A DNA stretch of 64,000 nt from Campylobacteraceae bacterium. Lineage in GTDB: Bacteria; Campylobacterota; Campylobacteria; Campylobacterales; Sulfurovaceae. Location of the stretch: the NCBI GenBank assembly GCA_027034975.1, contig JALVWQ010000062.1, positions 1 to 64,000 on the forward strand, given 5' to 3'. Below, in pieces: positions 8,133-15,471 of the stretch (positions are counted from its first letter, which is position 1; each line of letters opens with the position of its first letter). Position numbers and translations under genes: made by a program. A model generated the notes under the pieces. It did no database searches. It had not been told where the DNA came from and worked only from the letters and a program-made list of their open reading frames with translations.

Positions 8133-9654
8133 AATAGTTTTACTGATACTCTTTACATTTAGCCTCTATGCTTCAAGTGTAAAGCTAGAGGTAAACACAC
8201 CTACAATCTATAAAGGAGATTATGCCAAGTTTACTATACGAGCTAGTGGCAATAACATCGATTTTCCAACAATCAAAGAGATCGAAGGCTTTAGTGTGCA
8301 TCCAAATGGCACAAGCTCTTCAATTAATATAATTAATGGCAATGTCACAAAAACATATGCCAAAAGCTATGTCTTTAAGCCAGACAAAGAGGTTACAATT
8401 CCCTCTTTTAATGTAACAATCGATGGCAAAATCTATACTACAAAGCCTAAAAAGATCACTATTTTAGAGCCGCAAGCTGCTACAAATGGTGATCCATACA
8501 TCCTTGAACTCAAAGTTAATAAGAGCAACCTCAAAGTAGGCCAGAGTACACAACTCAAAATTCTCTATAAGCAGCGATTCGATGCCAAAGCTGATAAAAT
8601 CAATATTAGTGAACCAAAAATCGATAACTTTTGGGTAAAAAAACTAAGAGATCAAAAACAGTATCAAGAGGGGAACTATATTGTCACTGAGTATGACTAC
8701 CTTATCTTTGCCCAAAAGCCTGGCAAGTTCCATATTAAACCAATTATTGCCAATATTGGTAAATTTGTACAGCGTTCAATAAGTGATAACTTCTTTAATG
8801 ACCCATTCTTTAACTCTATGTTCTCTGAACTCAAATGGAAAAAGGTTTACTCAAATGATTTAGCAATTCAAGTAGAACCGCTGCCAAATGGTTTAGAGCT
8901 CTTTGGAGACTTTACCATCTCTGCTACTGTTGATAAAAAGAGTGTCTATGCAAATAAACCGGTCAATCTAACAATTAAAGTTGAAGGCGTTGGCAATATC
9001 GATGATGTACAAAAGTTTGATCTCAATATCGAAAATGCAGTTGTCTATGCCGATAAACCAAAAATAGAGTCATTTCTAAAAAATGGAGAGTATGGGGGTA
9101 TATTTAGCCAAAAGATAGCCATTATTGCCGATAGAAACTATACAATACCACCAATAAAGCTACAATTCTTTAGCAAAAAAGAGAATAGGATAAAAACAGT
9201 CAAAACGGAACCAATCTCTATTGCAGTAATTGGTGGCAGCACTACAACTACACCAACCACTGCGAAAGTAGAGACAGCCAATGGAGTACAAGAGAGTACA
9301 AAAACTGAGCCAAAAGTTATTACCAAAAAAGTAGAGGTCGAAAAAAATCCTGCTCTAAAGTATATACTCTTTATTGCAGGACTTCTCTTAGGGGCAAGTG
9401 CAGTTATTCTCTATAATCGATTCAAAAATAGAGGCAAAAGAAAAAAAGAAAATGATATAATTAAACGAATTAAAAATACTAAAGATAACAAAAAGCTCTT
9501 TGATATCCTCTTGCCATACGCAAATGATAATGAAGTGATTGCACAAACACTCAAAGCATTAGAGGAGAATATCTATAAGGGTGCAAAGAATAAAATAGAC
9601 AAACAAAAACTCTATGATTACTTTTTGGATCTAGAAGAACAGAAAAGAAGCTAA
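8113..9654 (+). CDS. batD: BatD-like oxygen-tolerance protein
   Basis: A 513-residue BatD-type protein. It has a signal peptide (residues 1-20, LLILFTFSLYAS) and tandem immunoglobulin-like beta domains in the periplasm (SVKLEVNTPTIYKGDYAKFT; LELKVNKSNLKVGQSTQLKI; SATVDKKSVYANKPVNLTIK), each with the family's K-x-G-D/Q-x-x-x-L pattern. One transmembrane helix follows near residue 415-435 (YILFIAGLLLGASAVILY), with a cytoplasmic helical tail. It is the last gene of the Bat run. Its final codons (AGAAGCTAA) run into a heptad-arm element. Confidence 0.88.
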   Translation: MKQHLGKIVLLILFTFSLYASSVKLEVNTPTIYKGDYAKFTIRASGNNIDFPTIKEIEGFSVHPNGTSSSINIINGNVTKTYAKSYVFKPDKEVTIPSFNVTIDGKIYTTKPKKITILEPQAATNGDPYILELKVNKSNLKVGQSTQLKILYKQRFDAKADKINISEPKIDNFWVKKLRDQKQYQEGNYIVTEYDYLIFAQKPGKFHIKPIIANIGKFVQRSISDNFFNDPFFNSMFSELKWKKVYSNDLAIQVEPLPNGLELFGDFTISATVDKKSVYANKPVNLTIKVEGVGNIDDVQKFDLNIENAVVYADKPKIESFLKNGEYGGIFSQKIAIIADRNYTIPPIKLQFFSKKENRIKTVKTEPISIAVIGGSTTTTPTTAKVETANGVQESTKTEPKVITKKVEVEKNPALKYILFIAGLLLGASAVILYNRFKNRGKRKKENDIIKRIKNTKDNKKLFDILLPYANDNEVIAQTLKALEENIYKGAKNKIDKQKLYDYFLDLEEQKRS

Positions 9655-9758
9655 GAGCATAGGGCAAAGAGCTAGAGGCGTGGCTTGCCACTTTATATGA
9701 AAGAGAATCCATACAAAAACAGAGAGCTCTAAGCTCTAGGCTCTGAGCTCTAAGCTTA
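9648..9758. repeat. Heptad-arm intergenic element, copy B
   Basis: The left arm (from 9648, including the batD stop codon) reads AAGCTAA, GAGCATA, GGGCAAA, GAGCTAG. The right arm read in reverse has GC exactly every 7 nt through five units (TAAGCTTA, GAGCTCA, GAGCCTA, GAGCTTA, GAGCTCT). The core keeps only one hairpin, GTGGC-TT-GCCAC (9680-9691), equivalent to the second hairpin of the full copies. It lies 17 nt before the response-regulator start. Confidence 0.85.
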
Positions 9759-9774
9759 TTACGAGGGAGAGAAA

Positions 9775-10437
9775 TTGAAAATTATAATGGTTGAAGATGA
9801 TGAAGCCTTAGCAGATCTTATCTATCGCTTTCTTCTCAAATACGATATCTATCTTGATAATGTAAGCTCAGGAGAGGAGCTTCTTCAAAAACTTCAAAAG
9901 CCAAACGAGTATGAGCTACTTATCCTCGACCTTACCCTCCCCGATATTGATGGGCTCGATCTCATACAAAAGATAAAAGCCATAGCCGATATTCCTATAA
10001 TAATCTCGAGTGCTCGCGATGATATACTCGATAAAATCAAAGGCTTCGAGAAGGGAGCCGATGACTATATGCCAAAACCTTATGACCCACGAGAGTTAGC
10101 AGCCCGCATAAAAAGTGTGATCTCTCGCTACAAAAAAGGGGCTCCAAAACCAAAAAAACTCTTTGAGGTCAAAGAGGATGAGCACACTATTCTTTTCCAT
10201 GGGAAGCCGCTCGATTTAACTTTAGCCCAGTTTGATATTCTCTCACTCCTTATCAAACGAAATGGTGGCGTTGTCTCAAGAGAGGATATGATCTATTCTA
10301 GCCCCCATATCGATGATGATGCAGGACTAAAAAATATCGATGTGCTTATCTCTTATATTCGCAAAAAACTCAAAGCAATCGATGAGAAAAACTATATCCA
10401 AAGTGTCCGCGGCCTTGGATACAAGCTTGTAACATGA
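9775..10437 (+). CDS. OmpR-family response regulator (ArsR-like)
   Basis: A 220-residue two-domain regulator. The receiver has the acidic pair in VEDDE (residues 6-10), phosphoacceptor Asp52 in LLILDLTLPD and Lys101 in MPKPYDP. A winged-helix DNA-binding domain follows (about residues 130-218; FDILSLLIKRNGGVVSRED, SVRGLGYKL). The start is TTG with GAGGGAGAG upstream. Its stop overlaps the sensor kinase start (ATGA), so the two form a pair. The closest described relatives are probably the acid-responsive ArsRS of Helicobacter and relatives, but the signal here is unknown. Confidence 0.9.
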   Translation: MKIIMVEDDEALADLIYRFLLKYDIYLDNVSSGEELLQKLQKPNEYELLILDLTLPDIDGLDLIQKIKAIADIPIIISSARDDILDKIKGFEKGADDYMPKPYDPRELAARIKSVISRYKKGAPKPKKLFEVKEDEHTILFHGKPLDLTLAQFDILSLLIKRNGGVVSREDMIYSSPHIDDDAGLKNIDVLISYIRKKLKAIDEKNYIQSVRGLGYKLVT

Positions 10438-11648
10438 AAAGAATCTCTCTCTTTACATTCTTAAACCTTATCTTTGCAATGAGCCTGCTGCTCTTTGGGA
10501 TACTCCTTTATATCTACTTCCAAATCGACAAAGCACACTACCTAAATACCCAAAAAGATCGCTACGCCCTCCTTTTGCAAAATATTCAAAACATGAATGA
10601 AGAGCAGCTTAAAGAGCTCTTTCAAAAGCAGCTTAATGCTAAAGAGGTAGCCAATAAACAAAAGAGATCAGAGATTTTAGAGCAGGCAAATAGACTCATG
10701 CACACCACAACCCTCCACACCACAATGGATATCTATAACTATAAAGATAAGATCTATATCTCTATTAAAAACTATAACCTCAATGTTATCTTTCGAGACG
10801 ACCCAATGCGGCAATATGATTTCTCAAAAATTATTATCGCAGCTTTAGGAGTCCTCTCTCTTTTAGCACTCCTCTATCTTCTTTTACTTTTGAAACTAAG
10901 ACCACTCAAAATTCTTAATGAGAATATTACCAAATTCAAAAAGGGGGACTTTACCCTCTACAACAACATCAACTCCCAAGATGAAATTGGTGCTATTAGC
11001 GAAAACTTTAACCAAGCCATAGAGAATATCAGATACCTTATCGAATCAAAACACCTCTTTATGCGAAACATTATGCATGAGCTTAAAACCCCACTTACAA
11101 AAGCACTCTTCTTAGCCAATATGATCGAAACAAACAACAAAAAAGAGAAAGAGGAGCTTATAACAACCCTTAACGATATGAACAATATAGTTAAACAGTT
11201 AGCCAATATCGACAAATTCCAATCACAATTTAGCAATTTAGTGTTAGAGAGTATCGATATAAAAGAGCTTATTGGAACAATAAAAGAGGAGTTGCAAACC
11301 GAAAATATTAAAGTGAAAGAGCACGAAAAACTCGAACTAATCGCCAATAGAGAGCTCTTCTATACAGCCCTAAAAAACCTTATTGAAAATGGTATTAAAT
11401 ACTCCAGCGACCAATCTGTTACAATTGAGATCTTTAGCAATAAAATTGCTATTAGCTCCAAAGGAGCCCCCCTCAAAAGAGAGTTGGAATACTACACTCA
11501 ACCCTTCACCCAAGAGAAGAAAAACCAAAAAGGGTACGGTTTAGGACTCTACATAGTCTCAGAGATCCTCAAACTCCACCACTTTAAACTAGAGTACCAA
11601 TATAGTGATGGCTTCAATATTTTTACAATTATTACAGAAGAAAATTAG
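10434..11648 (+). CDS. Membrane sensor histidine kinase (ArsS-like)
   Basis: A 404-residue kinase with two transmembrane helices (about residues 5-28 and 132-156) around a small periplasmic sensor domain of about 100 residues. A HAMP-like linker follows, then the H-box NIMHELKTPLTKALF with the phosphorylated His near residue 213, and an ATPase domain with N-box LIENGIKYS and G-box GYGLGLYIV. The MHELKTP box resembles Campylobacterota ArsS-type kinases. Its partner is the overlapping upstream regulator. Being just downstream of the Bat genes, it may regulate them, but an element separates the two blocks. Confidence 0.88.
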   Translation: MKRISLFTFLNLIFAMSLLLFGILLYIYFQIDKAHYLNTQKDRYALLLQNIQNMNEEQLKELFQKQLNAKEVANKQKRSEILEQANRLMHTTTLHTTMDIYNYKDKIYISIKNYNLNVIFRDDPMRQYDFSKIIIAALGVLSLLALLYLLLLLKLRPLKILNENITKFKKGDFTLYNNINSQDEIGAISENFNQAIENIRYLIESKHLFMRNIMHELKTPLTKALFLANMIETNNKKEKEELITTLNDMNNIVKQLANIDKFQSQFSNLVLESIDIKELIGTIKEELQTENIKVKEHEKLELIANRELFYTALKNLIENGIKYSSDQSVTIEIFSNKIAISSKGAPLKRELEYYTQPFTQEKKNQKGYGLGLYIVSEILKLHHFKLEYQYSDGFNIFTIITEEN

Positions 11649-11653
11649 AGAGG

Positions 11654-11953
11654 CTACTCCTCTTTATTGCGGCCTCTAAAGAACCAAATAGTAAAGAGAA
11701 CTCCAAGTACAATATTAAAAAGAGAATTTTCGCCTAAGCTCTCTAGTTCTGTATAGAGTTTTGCTTTTAAGAAACTATCGCTGCTACTTGCTTTGAGAGC
11801 AAAGAAGTGTTTAATTTCGTCGCCATAGAAGTATGCGGCTACTTCTGGTACAAAAAAGAAAAAAATAATCCCAAGCAAAGCCCACCAACTACGCCCTGGT
11901 TGTAGCTTTGTTTTAAGCTCTTCTAGTTTTTCTTGATTAATACGAACTTTCAT
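11654..11953 (-). CDS. Small two-helix membrane protein, unknown function
   Basis: A 99-residue protein not recognised by family. It has an N-terminal helix with charged residues (VRINQEKLEELKTKL), a transmembrane segment (about 23-42, WALLGIIFFFFVPEVAAYFY), a polar stretch and a second transmembrane segment near 78-92 (LFNIVLGVLFTIWFF), ending in charged residues. The start is supported by CCAAAGGAAAACC upstream. The gene lies tail-to-tail with the sensor kinase (5 nt apart). Element copy C lies directly in front of its ribosome binding site. Confidence 0.7.
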   Translation of the reverse strand: MKVRINQEKLEELKTKLQPGRSWWALLGIIFFFFVPEVAAYFYGDEIKHFFALKASSSDSFLKAKLYTELESLGENSLFNIVLGVLFTIWFFRGRNKEE

Positions 11954-11970
11954 GGTTTTCCTTTGGAAAA

Positions 11971-12102
11971 AAGCTTAGAGCTAAGGGCTGAGAGCTTAGA
12001 GCTTATTGTGCGACTTCGTCGCGTTTGATTTGTGGCTTTGCCACATTAACAAAGGAGAAACCACCTTGTTGGCTCTTCGCTCTGTGCTCTAGGCTCTTAG
12101 CA
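11971..12102. repeat. Heptad-arm intergenic element, copy C (full length)
   Basis: The left arm 11971-12005 consists of AAGCTTA, GAGCTAA, GGGCTGA, GAGCTTA, GAGCTTA; the right arm 12071-12101, read in reverse, of GCTAA, GAGCCTA, GAGCACA, GAGCGAA, GAGCC. The 63-nt core (12008-12070) has hairpin 1 GCGAC-TTC-GTCGC (12010-12022), hairpin 2 GTGGC-TTT-GCCAC (12032-12044) and a tail ACCACCTTGTT. It lies between glmS and the small membrane protein gene, its arms abutting the glmS 3' hairpin on one side and the next gene's RBS on the other. Confidence 0.93.
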
Positions 12103-12127
12103 GTAAGTTAAGCAAAGCTTAACTTAC
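12103..12127 (-). terminator. Perfect hairpin overlapping the glmS stop codon
   Basis: An 11-bp perfect stem GTAAGTTAAGC / GCTTAACTTAC with a 3-nt loop. On the coding strand the first arm begins at the last base of the final Glu codon and contains the TAA stop of glmS. There is no T-run, so Rho-independent termination is uncertain. The second arm joins the right arm of element copy C directly. Confidence 0.65.
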
Positions 12128-13929
12128 TCAACAGTAACTGATTTAGCTAGGTTTCGTGGCATATCTACATCGTTGCCAAGTCTAATAGATATCTCTAATG
12201 CAAGAAGCTGCGTTACTACCATCATCTCAAAAAACTCTAGCATTGGGTGACTAGCATATTTTGTCTGTATAAAGTCATCCGCTAACTCAAACGACTCTGG
12301 AGATATTGCTAAAATTGTGGCATCTCTTGCACTCAACTCTTCAACATTTGATTTTATCTTATCATAAAGCAGAGTCTTTGGCATAAGTGCAACTGTAAAG
12401 AGGTTGCTATCGGCTAGGGCAATTGGACCATGCTTCATCTCTCCAGCAGGATATCCTTCGGCATGAAGGTAGCTAATCTCTTTAAGTTTTAATGCTCCCT
12501 CGAGTGCTAATGGGTAGAAGAGGTCTCTACCTATAAAGAAGAATCCATGCCCATGAAGATAGCGTTTAGAGAGTCGATGGATTTTTGAGTGCAGGGCATC
12601 AGTAACTTTTAAAACAGTTGGGCTATGACGCATCGCCTCTATCTCGCTAGCAATCTGCTCTTTGCTTACACTCTCTCTTAATTGTGCAATATAGATCGCT
12701 AAGATCCAAAGAAGCATCGTCTGTGTTGCAAACGCCTTTGTACTTGCTACCCCTTTTTCGATACCAGCTCGTGTTAGCAAGGCTACATCGCTCTCTCTAA
12801 CGATTGAAGAGTTATCTACATTACAAATTGTAAGACTCTTTAGTCCAGCTCTTTTTGCCATCTTTAGAGCCTCTAGAGTATCGGCAGTCTCACCGCTTTG
12901 TGAAATTGTAATAAAGAGTGTATCGCTACTTAAAAGCGGCTCTTTATATCGAAACTCACTTGCAATCTCTACATCGCAGCGAATCTTTGCCATTCTCTCA
13001 AAGAGGTATGATGCCGCTAATGCACTATGGTAGCTTGTACCACATGCACAAATCTTAATTGCATTAATGCCATCAAAGAAGCCACTCTCTATCTCATCTA
13101 AAACAACCTCGCTATCGAGCACTCGCCCCATCATTGTATCTACAATCACAGTCGATTGCTCATAGATCTCTTTCTCCATAAAGAAGCGATAGCCATCTTT
13201 TTGAGCAGAGACCTTATCGCTACTGAGTGGCTTTTTGGTAAACTCTACTTTTCCCTCTTTATTAAAGATAGCAACATCACTCCCTTTGGCATAACCATAC
13301 TCACCATCTTCTAAGTAGTAGACTTCGCTTGCCTTACCAATAATAGCTGTATCAGATGAGGCAAAATAGATTCCATCTTCACCAAAGCCAATAAGCATTG
13401 GTGAGCCATGCTTTGCAAAAAAGATTGTATCTGGTGCATCTTGCGTAATAAGAAGCGTTGCATAGGCACCATCAAGCCGTTCTATCGCCTTTTGAAAAGC
13501 TTCGAAAGGCTCACTGCTCTCGCTATACTTCTCAAAAAGGTGTACAATTACCTCTGTATCTGTCTGGCTTAAAAATGTTACACCCTCAGCAATAAGCTCT
13601 TTTTTAAGCTCTTGATAGTTCTCGATAATTCCATTATGCACAACATAACTCTTTTTGCCTAAATGGGGATGGGCATTCAGCTCTGTTGGTTTACCGTGCG
13701 TTGCCCAGCGGGTATGGCCAATAGCAACACCAAAAGAGTCTGCTTTAAAACTCTTCGCTTTCTCTACTAAATTCTCGAGCTTCCCTACAGCCTTAAAGCT
13801 ATTTAAGTTACTCCCCTCAATAACAGCAATTCCAGCAGAGTCGTACCCTCTATACTCAAGCTCTTTTAAGCCATCGAGCAAAATCTCTTTCTTTTCGCTG
13901 CTACCTACATACCCAACTATCCCACACAC
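12124..13929 (-). CDS. glmS: Glutamine-fructose-6-phosphate aminotransferase (isomerizing)
   Basis: Makes glucosamine-6-phosphate from fructose-6-phosphate and glutamine, the first step to UDP-N-acetylglucosamine for murein and lipid A. 601 residues, the full family length. The N-terminal glutaminase begins CGIVGYVG with the nucleophilic Cys as residue 2 and includes GHTRWATHG. Two SIS sugar-isomerase domains follow (CGTSYHSALAASY, SQSGETADTLEAL; FIGRDLFYPLALEGALKLKE), and the C-terminus DMPRNLAKSVTVE is the family signature. The start is GTG, read as Met. It lies one base downstream of gltX on the same strand. Confidence 0.97.
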   Translation of the reverse strand: MCGIVGYVGSSEKKEILLDGLKELEYRGYDSAGIAVIEGSNLNSFKAVGKLENLVEKAKSFKADSFGVAIGHTRWATHGKPTELNAHPHLGKKSYVVHNGIIENYQELKKELIAEGVTFLSQTDTEVIVHLFEKYSESSEPFEAFQKAIERLDGAYATLLITQDAPDTIFFAKHGSPMLIGFGEDGIYFASSDTAIIGKASEVYYLEDGEYGYAKGSDVAIFNKEGKVEFTKKPLSSDKVSAQKDGYRFFMEKEIYEQSTVIVDTMMGRVLDSEVVLDEIESGFFDGINAIKICACGTSYHSALAASYLFERMAKIRCDVEIASEFRYKEPLLSSDTLFITISQSGETADTLEALKMAKRAGLKSLTICNVDNSSIVRESDVALLTRAGIEKGVASTKAFATQTMLLWILAIYIAQLRESVSKEQIASEIEAMRHSPTVLKVTDALHSKIHRLSKRYLHGHGFFFIGRDLFYPLALEGALKLKEISYLHAEGYPAGEMKHGPIALADSNLFTVALMPKTLLYDKIKSNVEELSARDATILAISPESFELADDFIQTKYASHPMLEFFEMMVVTQLLALEISIRLGNDVDMPRNLAKSVTVE

Positions 13930-13930
13930 G

Positions 13931-15319
13931 CTAACTATCCTTTAGAAACTTCTCTATATTTGCAACTCTCTTAACAACTTCATCTAAGCCTATAATATAC
14001 ATTACTGCATCTAGCCCAGGCCCACTCATAGAACCAAGCAGTGCTACACGAAGTGGCTGTCCAAGTTTTCCAAAGCCTATCTCTTTAGCTTCGACAAACT
14101 TTTGCATCACTTCGTGATACCCTTCGATACTCTCTGGCTTTGCCTCTTGAAGCATTGCAACAAACTCTTTTAGATTCTTGATTGCTTCACCCTTAAAGGC
14201 CTTCTTTATTGCTTTAGGATCATACTCGCTTGGAGTTTGCACTATTTTATTAATTTCAGATGCTAAATCGACTAGAGTTTTTGCTCTCTGCTTTGTAGCA
14301 TCTAAAAGTGCATCAGCCTTCTCGTTACCATCTAAATTTACACCAAACTCCTTTAAAAGCTCTACCAACTTTTCGTTACTACTATTTTTAATATAGTGAG
14401 CATTGAGCCAAAGAAGCTTATCTAAATTATAGCTTGAAGCACTCTTATTAATATCTTTTGGATCAAAAAGCTCTAGCATCTCGTCAATACTAAAGATCTC
14501 TTGATCCCCATGACTCCAACCAAGCCGGACTAAAAAGTTCAAAAGAGCCTCAGGCAGATAACCCATTCTTTTATACTCCATAACATCTAAAGCACCATCT
14601 CTTTTACTAAGCTTCTTCCCTTTTTCGTTATTAATCATCGCCACATGATAAAACTTCGGCGGTCTAAAGCCCAAAGCTTCATAGACAACCAGTTGCTTTG
14701 GTGTATTATAGAGATGGTCATCACCTCTAATCACATCTGTTAAACCCATCTCATAATCATCGATTGCAACAACAAAGTTATATGTCGGTGTACCGTCACT
14801 TCTGGCAATAATAAAGTCATCGACTTCGCTTGCAGCAATTTTAATACACCCTTTTACACCATCTTCAAACTCTATAAAGCCCTCTTGCGGAGCTTTAATG
14901 CGAATAACTGGCTCAACCCCTGCTGGCGGCTCACCCGTAAAATCTCTATATCTTCCATCATAGCGTGGGCGTTCACCCTTTGCCTCTTGCTCTGCTCTTA
15001 GGGTATCAAGCTCCTCTTTTGTCATATAGCACTTGTAGGCTTTGCCCTCTTCTAAAAGCTTTTGAATATATTGCTTATAAACATCAAATCTTTTAGATTG
15101 ATAGACTACATCGCCATCGTAGTTTAAGCCTACCCAATTAAACGCCTCCAAGATAGCTTTGAGTGCTTCATCAGAATTTCTACTTAAATCTGTATCTTCA
15201 ATTCGAAGCAGAAACTTTCCCTTATTCTTTCTGGCCCAAAGCCAACTAAAGAGAGCTGTTCTTAAACCCCCAATATGCAAATACCCCGTAGGACTTGGTG
15301 CAAATCTTGTAACAACCAT
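13931..15319 (-). CDS. gltX: Glutamyl-tRNA synthetase
   Basis: Charges tRNA with glutamate. 462 residues, class I synthetase fold: HIGH-type motif in RFAPSPTGYLHIGGLRTALF and KMSKS-type motif KLSKRDGA. The ATG at 15319 is chosen because MVVTRFAPSPTG is the family's normal N-terminus and CACAAAGGAAAAG lies upstream. An in-frame upstream start would only translate the adjoining repeat element. Campylobacterota often carry two gltX paralogues, one acting on tRNA-Gln; which one this is cannot be told here. Confidence 0.96.
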   Translation of the reverse strand: MVVTRFAPSPTGYLHIGGLRTALFSWLWARKNKGKFLLRIEDTDLSRNSDEALKAILEAFNWVGLNYDGDVVYQSKRFDVYKQYIQKLLEEGKAYKCYMTKEELDTLRAEQEAKGERPRYDGRYRDFTGEPPAGVEPVIRIKAPQEGFIEFEDGVKGCIKIAASEVDDFIIARSDGTPTYNFVVAIDDYEMGLTDVIRGDDHLYNTPKQLVVYEALGFRPPKFYHVAMINNEKGKKLSKRDGALDVMEYKRMGYLPEALLNFLVRLGWSHGDQEIFSIDEMLELFDPKDINKSASSYNLDKLLWLNAHYIKNSSNEKLVELLKEFGVNLDGNEKADALLDATKQRAKTLVDLASEINKIVQTPSEYDPKAIKKAFKGEAIKNLKEFVAMLQEAKPESIEGYHEVMQKFVEAKEIGFGKLGQPLRVALLGSMSGPGLDAVMYIIGLDEVVKRVANIEKFLKDS

Positions 15320-15335
15320 TCTTTTCCTTTGTGAA

Positions 15336-15469
15336 AAGCTAAGAGCCAAGTGCCGAGAGCTTAGAGCTAACAAAGTAGCTTTGCTTTATTTATGCGGCAA
15401 GGCCGCAAATAAAACGCGACAAAGTCGCACCGCTAGCTCTGTTGCTCTAAGCCCTAAGCTCTTAGCTTA
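15336..15469. repeat. Heptad-arm intergenic element, copy D (core inverted)
   Basis: The outer arms are as in the other copies (AAGCTAA, GAGCCAA, GTGCCGA, GAGCTTA, GAGCTAA; opposite arm with GC every 7 nt). The core (15369-15430) matches copy C only as its reverse complement. Hairpin 1 is GCGAC-AAA-GTCGC (15416-15428) and hairpin 2 TGCGGC-AAG-GCCGCA (15393-15407). Relative to copies C and E, a T-A pair in the second stem is replaced by C-G, a compensatory change. It lies between accC and gltX, ending just before the gltX RBS. Confidence 0.93.
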
Positions 15470-15471
15470 TT

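Noticed and set aside
11971-12102. Heptad elements as ordinary Rho-independent terminators
   Set aside because: They lack T-runs, have two convergent repeated arms, occur in both core orientations and lie ahead of co-directional genes; separate hairpins already mark the gene ends.
12102-12127. glmS ribozyme
   Set aside because: That ribozyme sits upstream of glmS in Gram-positive bacteria; here the hairpin is at the 3' end and short, and only one base separates glmS from gltX upstream.
15320-15373. 18-residue N-terminal extension of gltX
   Set aside because: It is the translated heptad arm of the neighbouring repeat element; the family N-terminus and the RBS place the start at 15319.
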